This document shows positions 1 to 7,127 of a DNA stretch of 56,288 nt, piece by piece (within the stretch, counting starts at the first letter, position 1; each line of letters opens with the position of its first letter). A program made the position numbers and the translations under genes. The stretch lies in the NCBI GenBank assembly GCA_958349325.1, contig CATWCP010000004.1, forward strand, positions 1 to 56,288. The letters are read 5' to 3'. The DNA comes from an uncultured Collinsella sp. Lineage in GTDB: Bacteria; Actinomycetota; Coriobacteriia; Coriobacteriales; Coriobacteriaceae. The notes under the pieces are model-generated. The model ran no database searches and had not been told where the DNA came from. It saw only the letters and a program-made list of their open reading frames with translations.

Positions 1-9
1 GATTAATGG

Positions 10-150
10 ATGGAAACGGATGTTCTATCGGGACACACATTTTGTCCTATAAGCCACCTCGATCGCCTGACGGTAATTATGGCCGTTGTTTTTGCTGTGT
101 GCGTCGTCCTGTGCATGTTCTTCTTCCCGCAGGGCATCGTCGGCTACTAA
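10..150 (+). CDS. Possible small membrane peptide (46 aa), uncertain
   Basis: A 46-codon frame opens with ATG nine bases into the window and ends at TAA 148-150. Its second half (from about residue 24) is one strongly hydrophobic stretch that could span the membrane. The upstream SD region lies outside the window, and a second in-frame ATG at 79 would leave only the hydrophobic part. A terminator follows 25 bases later, which fits the end of a transcription unit. No family is recognised; it may be spurious. Confidence 0.25.
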   Translation: METDVLSGHTFCPISHLDRLTVIMAVVFAVCVVLCMFFFPQGIVGY

Positions 151-175
151 GCATCGGCGTATATACGTTTGCAAT

Positions 176-203
176 GGGTCTCGCAGGTGCGGGACCCTTT
201 TTG
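176..203 (+). terminator. Intrinsic terminator closing the unit left of the window
   Basis: GGGTC-t-CGCA pairs with TGCG-g-GACCC across a GG loop, followed by five T. It separates the upstream unit from the opp operon. The 240 bases from here to the oppA start contain no gene; I could not settle on a clear promoter there, although the oppA promoter must lie in it. Confidence 0.75.
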
Positions 204-443
204 TTTACATATTTGTAACAGAGTCAAAATATCCCCACATACTTCGCCCAACTAAAGAAATTCTCGACCGTTAACCGGAATTAGCCCCAAATCGTGCATA
301 AAATGCGCTACTGTATTGCGAAACGTTGGTCCGTTGTGCATAACCAGCCATAGCAGCGGGCGGCGTTTTGATGGTTCGGATCGGATTGTCTCGACATATG
401 TCCGACTGAACATTTCTTTGTCCTATCTCATAAGGAGGATGGC

Positions 444-2120
444 ATGGCTGATTCTATGTTCCACCAGCCCGTTATGGGTCGTCGCGCCTTTGTTGGCGGC
501 ACCCTCGCTGCGAGCTCCATGGCTTTTCTTGCCGCATGCGGCAAGAAGGGCGGCGACGCTTCCGGTTCTGAGTCCGGTTCGACGCTGAACTTCTACATCA
601 ACAACCCGGTCTGCATCGACCCCTACAATGTCCAGGAGGACCAGGGCACTCAGGTCGAGTACCAGCTCTTTGACGCTCTGACCTCTTATGACGCCGAGAA
701 GGGCGAGATCGTTCCGCTGGCTTGCGAGTCTTTTGAGGCCAACGACGACGCCACCGAGTTTACCTTCAAGATCAAGAAGGCCAAGTTCCACAACGGTGAC
801 GACGTTACCTCCAAGTCCTTCAAGCTCGGTTGGGAGCGTCTGGTCAACACCAAGTCGGCCATCGCTACCGAGTACGGCCCTTCCGAGGTCTCCTATCACC
901 TTTCCATGGTCGAGGGCTATGACGACCTGCTTGCCGGTAACGCTACCGAGCTCAGCGGTGTTACTTGCCCCGACGATGAGACCCTCGTCGTCAAGCTGTC
1001 TTCCGCTTACGCCGACTTCCCCTTCGTCGCCTCTCACCCGGCTCTGGCCCCGGTTCCCGAGTGCGCCGAGTCCGATGCCAAGAGCTTCTACCTTGCGCCG
1101 GTCGGTAACGGCCCGTTCATGATGGACGGCAAGTGGGAGGATGGTCAGGAGATCAACCTCAAGAAGTTCGACGATTACTATGGCGACAAGGCCAAGATCG
1201 ATGGCATCCACTTCCAGGTCATCAAGGACATGGAGACCGCTTACAAGGAGTTCCAGGCCGGTAACCTCGATGTCTGCGACGTTCCCGTTGCTCAGATCGA
1301 CGCTGCCAAGAAGGATCGCGGCGTGTCCAAGGACGGCTACACCATGGGTGACGGCGAGCGCATGCTGCTCGGCGCCGAGCCTTCCACCTATTACCTGACC
1401 TGCAACAACACGGCCGAGCCGTTCAACAACGCCGACCTGCGCAGGGGTATCTCCCTGGCCATCAACCGTGAGGCCATCTGCAAGACCATCTTCAAGGGTA
1501 CCCGTACCCCTGCCGACGGCATTGTTCCTCCGGGCATCGATGGCTACAAGGAGGGCGCATGGGAGTTCTGCGCCTACGACGTCGACAAGGCTAACGAGTA
1601 CCTCGACAAGGTTGCTCCCGCTGGCGCTAACGGCGATCGTGGCATTAACGTGACTCTGTCCTACAACCAGGACGGTGGCCACAAGGAGATCATGGAGTCC
1701 ATCATCGGCGACCTCGCCAAGGTCGGCGTTACCGCTGTCTCCGATACCCCCGAGTGGTCTGCTCTGCTCGAGCAGTATCAGAACTTTAACTATCAGTTCG
1801 GTCGTCTGGGTTGGATTGCCGACTACCCGATCATGGACAACTTCCTGTATCCGCTGTTCCACTCCGACTCCCTCGGTGGCGACAACCGCTCTGGTTACAA
1901 CAACCCCGAGTTCGACGCCAAGGTCGACGAGGCCCGTACCACGGTTGACGACGAAGAGCGCGTCGCTAAGATGCAGGAGGCCGATGCAATGGTCGCTGCC
2001 GACTGCCCGGTCATCCCGGTGATGTTCTACACGCACACCATCGCCGGCTCCGATCGCATCAAGCACCTCTATGTCGATCCGCAGAAGCACGCCGATCTGG
2101 GTACCGCTGAGCTCGCCTAA
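444..2120 (+). CDS. oppA: Oligopeptide-binding lipoprotein OppA
   Basis: Extracytoplasmic solute-binding protein (family 5, SBP_bac_5) that captures peptides for the OppBCDF importer encoded directly downstream. The 558-residue length is typical. The N-terminus carries an RRAFVGG twin-arginine-like motif (residues 13-19) and a lipobox LAAC with Cys32 as the lipidated residue, so it is probably anchored to the outer face of the membrane. SD AAGGAGG (432-438) sets the start. A strong hairpin after the stop separates it from oppB, which would allow more binding protein than permease. Substrate specificity (oligopeptide, dipeptide, other) cannot be told from sequence alone. Confidence 0.93.
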   Translation: MADSMFHQPVMGRRAFVGGTLAASSMAFLAACGKKGGDASGSESGSTLNFYINNPVCIDPYNVQEDQGTQVEYQLFDALTSYDAEKGEIVPLACESFEANDDATEFTFKIKKAKFHNGDDVTSKSFKLGWERLVNTKSAIATEYGPSEVSYHLSMVEGYDDLLAGNATELSGVTCPDDETLVVKLSSAYADFPFVASHPALAPVPECAESDAKSFYLAPVGNGPFMMDGKWEDGQEINLKKFDDYYGDKAKIDGIHFQVIKDMETAYKEFQAGNLDVCDVPVAQIDAAKKDRGVSKDGYTMGDGERMLLGAEPSTYYLTCNNTAEPFNNADLRRGISLAINREAICKTIFKGTRTPADGIVPPGIDGYKEGAWEFCAYDVDKANEYLDKVAPAGANGDRGINVTLSYNQDGGHKEIMESIIGDLAKVGVTAVSDTPEWSALLEQYQNFNYQFGRLGWIADYPIMDNFLYPLFHSDSLGGDNRSGYNNPEFDAKVDEARTTVDDEERVAKMQEADAMVAADCPVIPVMFYTHTIAGSDRIKHLYVDPQKHADLGTAELA

Positions 2121-2217
2121 GAGTTTGCAGCTTCCGTGAGGGTCAAGTATTTACGTAGACCTCATGGGAAACATACAGTTCTCCCTAACCTGGGGTAAAC
2201 TGGCTGATGGTAATTTT

Positions 2218-2245
2218 GGGATGCCGGTCTGGCGATCGGCATCCC
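2218..2245 (+). terminator. Intra-operon hairpin between oppA and oppB
   Basis: A perfect 9-bp stem (GGGATGCCG/CGGCATCCC, 10-nt loop) sits 32 bases before the oppB ATG and is followed by only a short ATTT run. Such elements after binding-protein genes usually act as leaky terminators or protect the 3' end of the upstream mRNA, raising OppA relative to the membrane parts. Confidence 0.6.
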
Positions 2246-2276
2246 ATTTAGGTTAATCCCTAGATAGGGGAGTGGT

Positions 2277-3314
2277 ATGGGTAAGTACATCGTTAAACGT
2301 GTGCTTCAGTTCATCCCGGTGTTTTTGGGCGTTACGCTGATTTTGTTCGCCCTCCAGAATATCGTGCCGGGAGATCCGATCAAGCTGATCGGTGGAGACA
2401 AGGCTCTGTCCCCCGAGGTGGAGCTTCAGCTTCGCGTCCGCTATCACCTGGTCCAGTCGGACGAGGACGGCAACGCGATCCTTGACGAGAACGGCGACCC
2501 CGTTCAAACGTCGCTCGTGGACCGTTACTTGTATTACATGAACGGCCTGCTTCATGGCGATCTGGGCAATTCGTATCAGCGCAAGCTGCCGGTTACGGAA
2601 ATCTTTGCCCAGAAGTATCCGTATACGGTCAAACTTGCCGCGTGCGCCATCGTGCTCGAGGCAATCATGGGTATCGGTGCGGGTATCATTTCGGCGGTAA
2701 AGCGTTATTCCTTCTGGGATATTTTGGTAACGCTCACCACGTCGATCCTCGTTGCCGTCCCGGCCTTCTGGCTCGGTATGTTGCTGCAACTGTTCTTTGG
2801 CGTCATTCTCAAGGACGCCACGGGCGGTGCATTCTCCATGCCGATCTCGGGTGCCGGCGGTGCCAGCTCTCAGTATCAGGATTGGATGCACTATGTGCTT
2901 CCGACCATTACGCTGGCTTCGGTTTCGACCGCTTATGCTGCCCGCATTATGCGCTCGCAGCTGCTTGACGTCATGAACCAGGATTACATTCGTACGGCAA
3001 AAGCCAAGGGTCTCTCCAATCGCGCGATCATCATCAAGCATGCGCTTAAGAATGCACTCATCCCCGTCGTTACCTATATTGGTGTCGACTTTGGCGGCAT
3101 GCTTTCGGGCGCCATCCTGACCGAGACGGTCTTCAACTGGCCCGGTATCGGCTATGAGGTCTATCGCGCCATTAGCATGCGTGACTGGCCCATCGTTATG
3201 GGCGGCGTTACGCTCATCGTCGTCGTCGTCATGGTGATCAACCTGCTCGTCGACATTAGCTATGCATTCCTCGACCCGCGCATCCGCCTTGGCGGTCCGT
3301 CGGATAAGGCCTAA
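2277..3314 (+). CDS. oppB: Oligopeptide ABC transporter permease OppB
   Basis: Inner-membrane permease (BPD_transp_1 family), 345 residues. It has the classical OppB opening (residues 1-30: positively charged, then a first membrane helix ending in the NIVPGDP motif), an extracytoplasmic loop rich in acidic residues, and the EAA loop near residues 235-255 (YIRTAKAKGLSNRAIIIKHA) that contacts the ATPases. SD GGGGAG lies just upstream. It pairs with OppC to form the channel. The order A-B-C-D-F is the standard one. Confidence 0.93.
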   Translation: MGKYIVKRVLQFIPVFLGVTLILFALQNIVPGDPIKLIGGDKALSPEVELQLRVRYHLVQSDEDGNAILDENGDPVQTSLVDRYLYYMNGLLHGDLGNSYQRKLPVTEIFAQKYPYTVKLAACAIVLEAIMGIGAGIISAVKRYSFWDILVTLTTSILVAVPAFWLGMLLQLFFGVILKDATGGAFSMPISGAGGASSQYQDWMHYVLPTITLASVSTAYAARIMRSQLLDVMNQDYIRTAKAKGLSNRAIIIKHALKNALIPVVTYIGVDFGGMLSGAILTETVFNWPGIGYEVYRAISMRDWPIVMGGVTLIVVVVMVINLLVDISYAFLDPRIRLGGPSDKA

Positions 3315-3328
3315 GGGAGGTACGTCTC

Positions 3329-4264
3329 ATGCAGGAAACTGATCCTCAGTCTCAGGAGCAGGCTACCGCCACCAAGGCCGCATCTGCTCCCGCCAAGTCC
3401 CGCACGCTGTGGGGCGACGCTTTTAAGCGTCTTCGTAAGAACAAGCTCGCCGTTATCGGTGTCTGCTGGATCATCGTCGTCGTTGTGGTTGCCCTGACCG
3501 CAGATCTGTGGGCTAAGCCCTGGCTCGGTTCGCCAACGGCTTCCGACTCGACCACCATGGCCGAGACGTCGCTGATGGCTCCGTGTGCAGAGCACCCGTT
3601 TGGCACCGACGCCCTTGGTCGTGACATTCTCGTCCGCGTTATCTACGGTGCACGTGTTTCGCTTTCCGTCGGTATTATGGCCACTGCGATCTCCACGGTG
3701 ATTGGTCTGGTCATGGGTGCTCTGGCCGGTTTCTACGGCGGCATCTGGGATACGATCATCATGCGCTGTGCGGATATCTTCTTGGCGTTCCCGTACGTGC
3801 TGTTCGTTGTCGCCATGATCGCCGTTATCGGCCGTGGTCTTCAGAACGTCTTTTTTGCCATCGGCATTCTCGGCTGGCCTTCGATTGCGCGCGTTTTCCG
3901 CTCTGCAATCTTGACGGTCAAGGAAAACGATTATGTTGACGCTGCGCGCGCGATGGGTGCATCTGATGCTCGTATCGTCGTGCGTCACATCTTCCCGAAC
4001 TCCGTCGCCTCCATCGTGGTCTACGCGACCATGAACATTGGTGGCGCCATCCTGACCGAGTCAGCTCTGTCCTTCCTCGGCATGGGCGTTATTCCGCCTA
4101 CGCCTTCGTGGGGCTCCATGATTCAAGACGGTCAGCAGTATCTTCTGACTGCTCCCTGGATGATGATCATGCCCGGTCTGGCAATTCTCTCGACGGTGCT
4201 CGCCTTCACCCTGCTGGGTGACGGTCTGCGCGACGCCCTCGACGTCAAGATGAAGGACGCATAA
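3329..4264 (+). CDS. oppC: Oligopeptide ABC transporter permease OppC
   Basis: Second permease subunit, 311 residues, with the N-terminal OppC_N helix (about residues 45-66) and the transport domain with an EAA loop (DYVDAARAMGASDARIVVRH). A Ser/Ala/Lys-rich cytoplasmic tail of about 30 residues precedes the first helix. SD GGGAGGT is 15 bases after the oppB stop. It works as a heterodimer with OppB. Confidence 0.93.
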   Translation: MQETDPQSQEQATATKAASAPAKSRTLWGDAFKRLRKNKLAVIGVCWIIVVVVVALTADLWAKPWLGSPTASDSTTMAETSLMAPCAEHPFGTDALGRDILVRVIYGARVSLSVGIMATAISTVIGLVMGALAGFYGGIWDTIIMRCADIFLAFPYVLFVVAMIAVIGRGLQNVFFAIGILGWPSIARVFRSAILTVKENDYVDAARAMGASDARIVVRHIFPNSVASIVVYATMNIGGAILTESALSFLGMGVIPPTPSWGSMIQDGQQYLLTAPWMMIMPGLAILSTVLAFTLLGDGLRDALDVKMKDA

Positions 4265-4266
4265 GG

Positions 4267-5358
4267 ATGAAGAAGAACAAGAACTATGTGGACCTGAAGG
4301 ACCAGCCGGTTCCCGAGGGCCAGCATCTGCTCGAGGTCGATGACCTTAAGATGTATTTCCACACCGAGGATGGCGTTGTTCGCGCTGTCGACGGTGTCTC
4401 CTACACGCTCGATCGCGGCGAGACCCTGGGCGTCGTCGGTGAGTCCGGCTCCGGTAAGTCCGTGACCGCCATGACCATCATGGGTCTTATCTCGATGCCT
4501 CCGGGAAAGATCGAGGGCGGCGACGTTCGCTATCGCGGTCGTTCTATCCTCGAGATGACCGAGGAAGAGATGCAGCACATTCGCGGTAACGACATCGCGA
4601 TGATCTTCCAGGATCCTATGACCTCCTTGAACCCGGTCTATAAGATCGGCAAGCAGGTGGGCGAGGGTCTTCGTCTGCACCGCGGCTACTCCAAGCAGGA
4701 GGCGCTCAAGCGTGCCACCGAGCTTTTGGACCTCGTTGGTATTCCCGAGCCCGAGAAGCGCGTCAATGAGTATCCGCACCAGTTCTCTGGCGGTATGCGT
4801 CAGCGCGTCATGATTGCCATGGCTCTTGCCTGCGATCCCGATATTTTGATTGCCGACGAGCCCACGACTGCCCTGGACGTTACCATTCAGGCTCAGATTA
4901 TTGAGCTTATGCAGGAAATGCAGGAGAAGAACGGCAACGCCATCATCATGATCACCCATGACCTGGGCGTTGTCGCTGATATGGCCGACAAGATCATGGT
5001 TATGTACGCCGGCCGTCCCGTCGAGTTCGGTACTGCTGAGGAAATCTTCTACGAGAGCCGCCACCCCTACACCTGGGGCCTTATCCGCTCCATCCCGGAG
5101 CAGGCCATCGATGAGAAGAAGCCGCTTACGCCGATTCATGGCAACCCGCCTTCGCTCATGAACCTGCCCGAGGGCTGCGTGTTCTCTCCTCGCTGCCCCT
5201 ATGCGACGGATAAGTGCCGCAAGCAGCGCCCCGAGCGTTTTGTTACCGAGTCTGGTCACTATTCTGCGTGCCACTACGCTGGCGACCCCGAGTTCCTCAA
5301 GAACGCTCCTGTGACGTCCCGTACGCGCAAGGATTCCAAGAAGGGAGGCGAGGCGTAA
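4267..5358 (+). CDS. oppD: Oligopeptide ABC transporter ATPase OppD
   Basis: Cytoplasmic ATPase, 363 residues. Walker A GESGSGKS near residue 58, signature motif SGGMRQR near 174, Walker B ILIADEPT near 195, and the C-terminal oligo_HPY extension with a Cys cluster (CVFSPRCPYATDKC) typical of the OppD/DppD branch. It starts two bases after the oppC stop and its own stop overlaps the oppF start, which implies translational coupling. Confidence 0.94.
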   Translation: MKKNKNYVDLKDQPVPEGQHLLEVDDLKMYFHTEDGVVRAVDGVSYTLDRGETLGVVGESGSGKSVTAMTIMGLISMPPGKIEGGDVRYRGRSILEMTEEEMQHIRGNDIAMIFQDPMTSLNPVYKIGKQVGEGLRLHRGYSKQEALKRATELLDLVGIPEPEKRVNEYPHQFSGGMRQRVMIAMALACDPDILIADEPTTALDVTIQAQIIELMQEMQEKNGNAIIMITHDLGVVADMADKIMVMYAGRPVEFGTAEEIFYESRHPYTWGLIRSIPEQAIDEKKPLTPIHGNPPSLMNLPEGCVFSPRCPYATDKCRKQRPERFVTESGHYSACHYAGDPEFLKNAPVTSRTRKDSKKGGEA

Positions 5359-6386
5359 TGGCAGATACCAACGAGCGTACTCCGCTGCTGAAGGTCGAGC
5401 ACCTCTCTAAGGAGTTCCCCGCTGAGTCCGGCATGTTCGCCAAGCGCTTCTCCAAGCGTGTCGTCTCTGCTGTAAATGACATCTCTTTTGAGATTTATCC
5501 TGGCGAGACCTTCGGTCTGGTTGGCGAGTCTGGTTGCGGTAAGTCCACCACGGGCCGTACTATCATGCGCCTGACCAAGCCGACCGCCGGTAAGGTGTTC
5601 TTCCAGGGTAAAGATGTTGCCGAGATGAGCAAGCATGAGATCAAGGACATGCGTCGCGAGATGCAGTTTATCTTCCAAGATCCTTATGCTTCGCTCAACC
5701 CTCGTATGACCATCGGTGAGATCGTCTCCGAGCCCATGACCATTCACGGCGTGGGCACCAAGGAGGAGCGCATTGAGCGCGTCCGCGAGCTTCTCGACGT
5801 TGTCGGACTGAACCCCGAGCACATCAACCGTTATCCTCATGAGTTCTCCGGCGGTCAGCGTCAGCGTGTCGGCATCGCCCGCGCGTTCGCTTTGAAGCCC
5901 AAGCTGATCATCTGCGACGAGCCGGTTTCCGCTTTGGATGTGTCCATTCAGGCCCAGGTTCTGAACCTGCTCAAGGAACTCCAGGACAAGTTCGGTACCG
6001 CGTATCTGTTTATCGCTCACGACCTGTCCGTCGTGCAGCACATTTCCGATCGCGTTGCCGTTATGTATCTGGGTAAGATGGTTGAGGTTTCGGACTGGAA
6101 GACGCTCTACAGCGAGCCTCACCATCCGTACACGCAGTCGCTGCTGTCTGCCGTGCCGGTTCCCGATCCTGATATCCAGAAGACCCGCAAGCGCATCATC
6201 CTCGCTGGCGATCCGCCGTCGCCGCTGGATCCGCCGACCGGTTGCCGTTTCCACACTCGCTGCCCGATCGCTCAGGGTATCTGCTCTGAGAAGCTTCCCG
6301 AGTTTAAGGAAGTTGCACCTGGTCACTGCTGCGCGTGCCACTTCGCGGAGCCGTTCCCGATCAAGGAATCGCACATCGACTTGTAG
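5358..6386 (+). CDS. oppF: Oligopeptide ABC transporter ATPase OppF
   Basis: Second ATPase of the importer, 342 residues. Walker A GESGCGKS, signature SGGQRQR, Walker B LIICDEPVSALD, and the C-terminal Cys-containing extension (GCRFHTRCPIAQGIC). I place the start at the ATG sharing one base with the oppD stop (TAATG), preceded by SD GGGAGG; a longer frame starting at 5214 runs inside oppD and is not credible. It pairs with OppD to power import and ends the operon. Confidence 0.94.
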   Translation: MADTNERTPLLKVEHLSKEFPAESGMFAKRFSKRVVSAVNDISFEIYPGETFGLVGESGCGKSTTGRTIMRLTKPTAGKVFFQGKDVAEMSKHEIKDMRREMQFIFQDPYASLNPRMTIGEIVSEPMTIHGVGTKEERIERVRELLDVVGLNPEHINRYPHEFSGGQRQRVGIARAFALKPKLIICDEPVSALDVSIQAQVLNLLKELQDKFGTAYLFIAHDLSVVQHISDRVAVMYLGKMVEVSDWKTLYSEPHHPYTQSLLSAVPVPDPDIQKTRKRIILAGDPPSPLDPPTGCRFHTRCPIAQGICSEKLPEFKEVAPGHCCACHFAEPFPIKESHIDL

Positions 6387-6402
6387 CCGGTTGTTATCGT
6401 CC

Positions 6403-6529
6403 GGGCCCGCCCTGAAGTTACTTTTCAGAACGTCCTCGGACATGCAAGTAACCCCCGCTGCGCACTTCGTGCGGCGGGGGTTACTTGCGTCCTGCGGAGT
6501 GTTCTGAAAAGTAACACCAGGGCGGGCCC
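6403..6529. repeat. Long stacked hairpin (element H1) after oppF
   Basis: A 127-nt inverted repeat with three perfect stems: 12 bp (6403-6414 with 6518-6529), 15 bp (6417-6431 with 6501-6515) and 15 bp (6444-6458 with 6474-6488). Between the second and third stems lies a two-sided loop, GTCCTCGGACAT (6432-6443) facing GTCCTGCGGAGT (6489-6500); the apex is TGCGCACTTCGTGCG. There is no T-run. The loop and apex recur in the neighbouring element H2, inverted. Function unknown; it may end or stabilise the opp transcript. Confidence 0.85.
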
Positions 6530-6593
6530 TACGTTAACTCGGCAGGGAAGTGCGATTCCTTGATCGCTCACTTAATCTGATGAGAAATTGAGT

Positions 6594-6648
6594 GAGGCCG
6601 GAGCTTTGGCTCCGGCCTCCTTATATAAGGGCTCGGCTTTGCCGAGCC
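6594..6648. other. Two small hairpins in the oppF-tRNA-Leu gap
   Basis: Two adjacent perfect hairpins: an 11-bp stem GAGGCCGGAGC with a TTTG loop (6594-6619), and an 8-bp stem GGCTCGGC with a TTT loop (6630-6648). The first is followed by CTTATAT rather than a T-run. Together with H1 and H2 they make the 592-base stretch 6387-6978 almost entirely inverted-repeat DNA without a credible gene. Confidence 0.65.
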
Positions 6649-6710
6649 ACCAAATTTGCATCAGCCCCCAGAACATGTTTGAGAACGGCGCATGGAGTAC
6701 GTGGACGCAG

Positions 6711-6833
6711 GCCCCGAATCGGTGTTGCCTCCCGGCGCATTCCGCAGGGGGAGCGATATTTTGCAGCACGAAGTGCGCAACAAAATATCGCTCATGCCCG
6801 AGGACGCGCCGGGAGGCAACACCGATTCGGGGC
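6711..6833. repeat. Long stacked hairpin (element H2), inverted relative of H1
   Basis: A perfect 28-bp outer stem (6711-6738 with 6806-6833) and a perfect 13-bp inner stem (6751-6763 with 6781-6793). Read on the minus strand the two-sided loop is GTCCTCGGGCAT facing CCCCTGCGGAAT and the apex contains TGCGCACTTCGTGC, matching H1, although the stems are unrelated. It ends 58 bases before the tRNA-Leu -35 box. No coding capacity is supported. Confidence 0.85.
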
Positions 6834-6870
6834 TGAACAAATAGATCTACCAGCGCATTTACAAATTCGT

Positions 6871-6921
6871 AAACTTTTTTGAAAAAAGTGCTTGCACAGT
6901 TCTCGAATCATAGGTTATTAT
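6871..6921 (+). promoter_or_regulatory. tRNA-Leu promoter with AT-rich palindrome
   Basis: -35 TTGCAC (6892-6897) and -10 TATTAT (6916-6921), 18-bp spacer. Directly upstream is the palindrome ACTTTTTTGAAAAAAGT, ending two bases before the -35 box. The same arrangement precedes the tRNA promoters at 10344 and 13041. It may be an UP element, a binding site or an upstream terminator. Confidence 0.7.
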
Positions 6922-6978
6922 TTTCCTCGTTGAACGCGCGGGTCTAACAAAACGAACTGCGAATCAACAACATAGCAT

Positions 6979-7068
6979 GTCGGAGTGGCGGAATTGGCAG
7001 ACGCGCTAGCTTGAGGTGCTAGTGACCGCTTTTTGGTCATGCGGGTTCAAGTCCCGCCTCCGACACCA
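6979..7068 (+). tRNA. tRNA-Leu (anticodon GAG)
   Basis: Acceptor stem GTCGGAG/CTCCGAC, anticodon stem CTAGC/GCTAG with loop TTGAGGT (anticodon GAG, reads CUU/CUC), a long class II variable arm as expected for Leu, T-arm GCGGG-TTCAAGT-CCCGC, and an encoded CCA end. Confidence 0.95.
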
Positions 7069-7080
7069 TCGCATTTGAGA

Positions 7081-7101
7081 AGCCTCTTCGGAGGCTTTTT
7101 T
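7081..7101 (+). terminator. Terminator after tRNA-Leu
   Basis: Stem AGCCTC/GAGGCT with a TTCG tetraloop and a T-run of six, 12 bases after the tRNA. The next gene starts 26 bases further on, so its promoter must overlap this region. Confidence 0.9.
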
Positions 7102-7127
7102 GTTACCGATAGACGGTGGGGTCCACG

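Noticed and set aside
423..2090. Long minus-strand frame (555 codons) opposite oppA
   Set aside because: Valine/leucine-rich shadow caused by the high-GC codon bias of oppA; no SD, no family, and oppA is certain. The same applies to long antisense frames over nrdD (13867-16194), the amino-acid transporter (35014-37221) and pgi (41957-43708).
6657..6700. LexA-like site in AGAACATGTTTGAGAACG
   Set aside because: Spacing does not fit CGAAC-N4-GTTCG and there is no gene start nearby; the true SOS box is at 41093.
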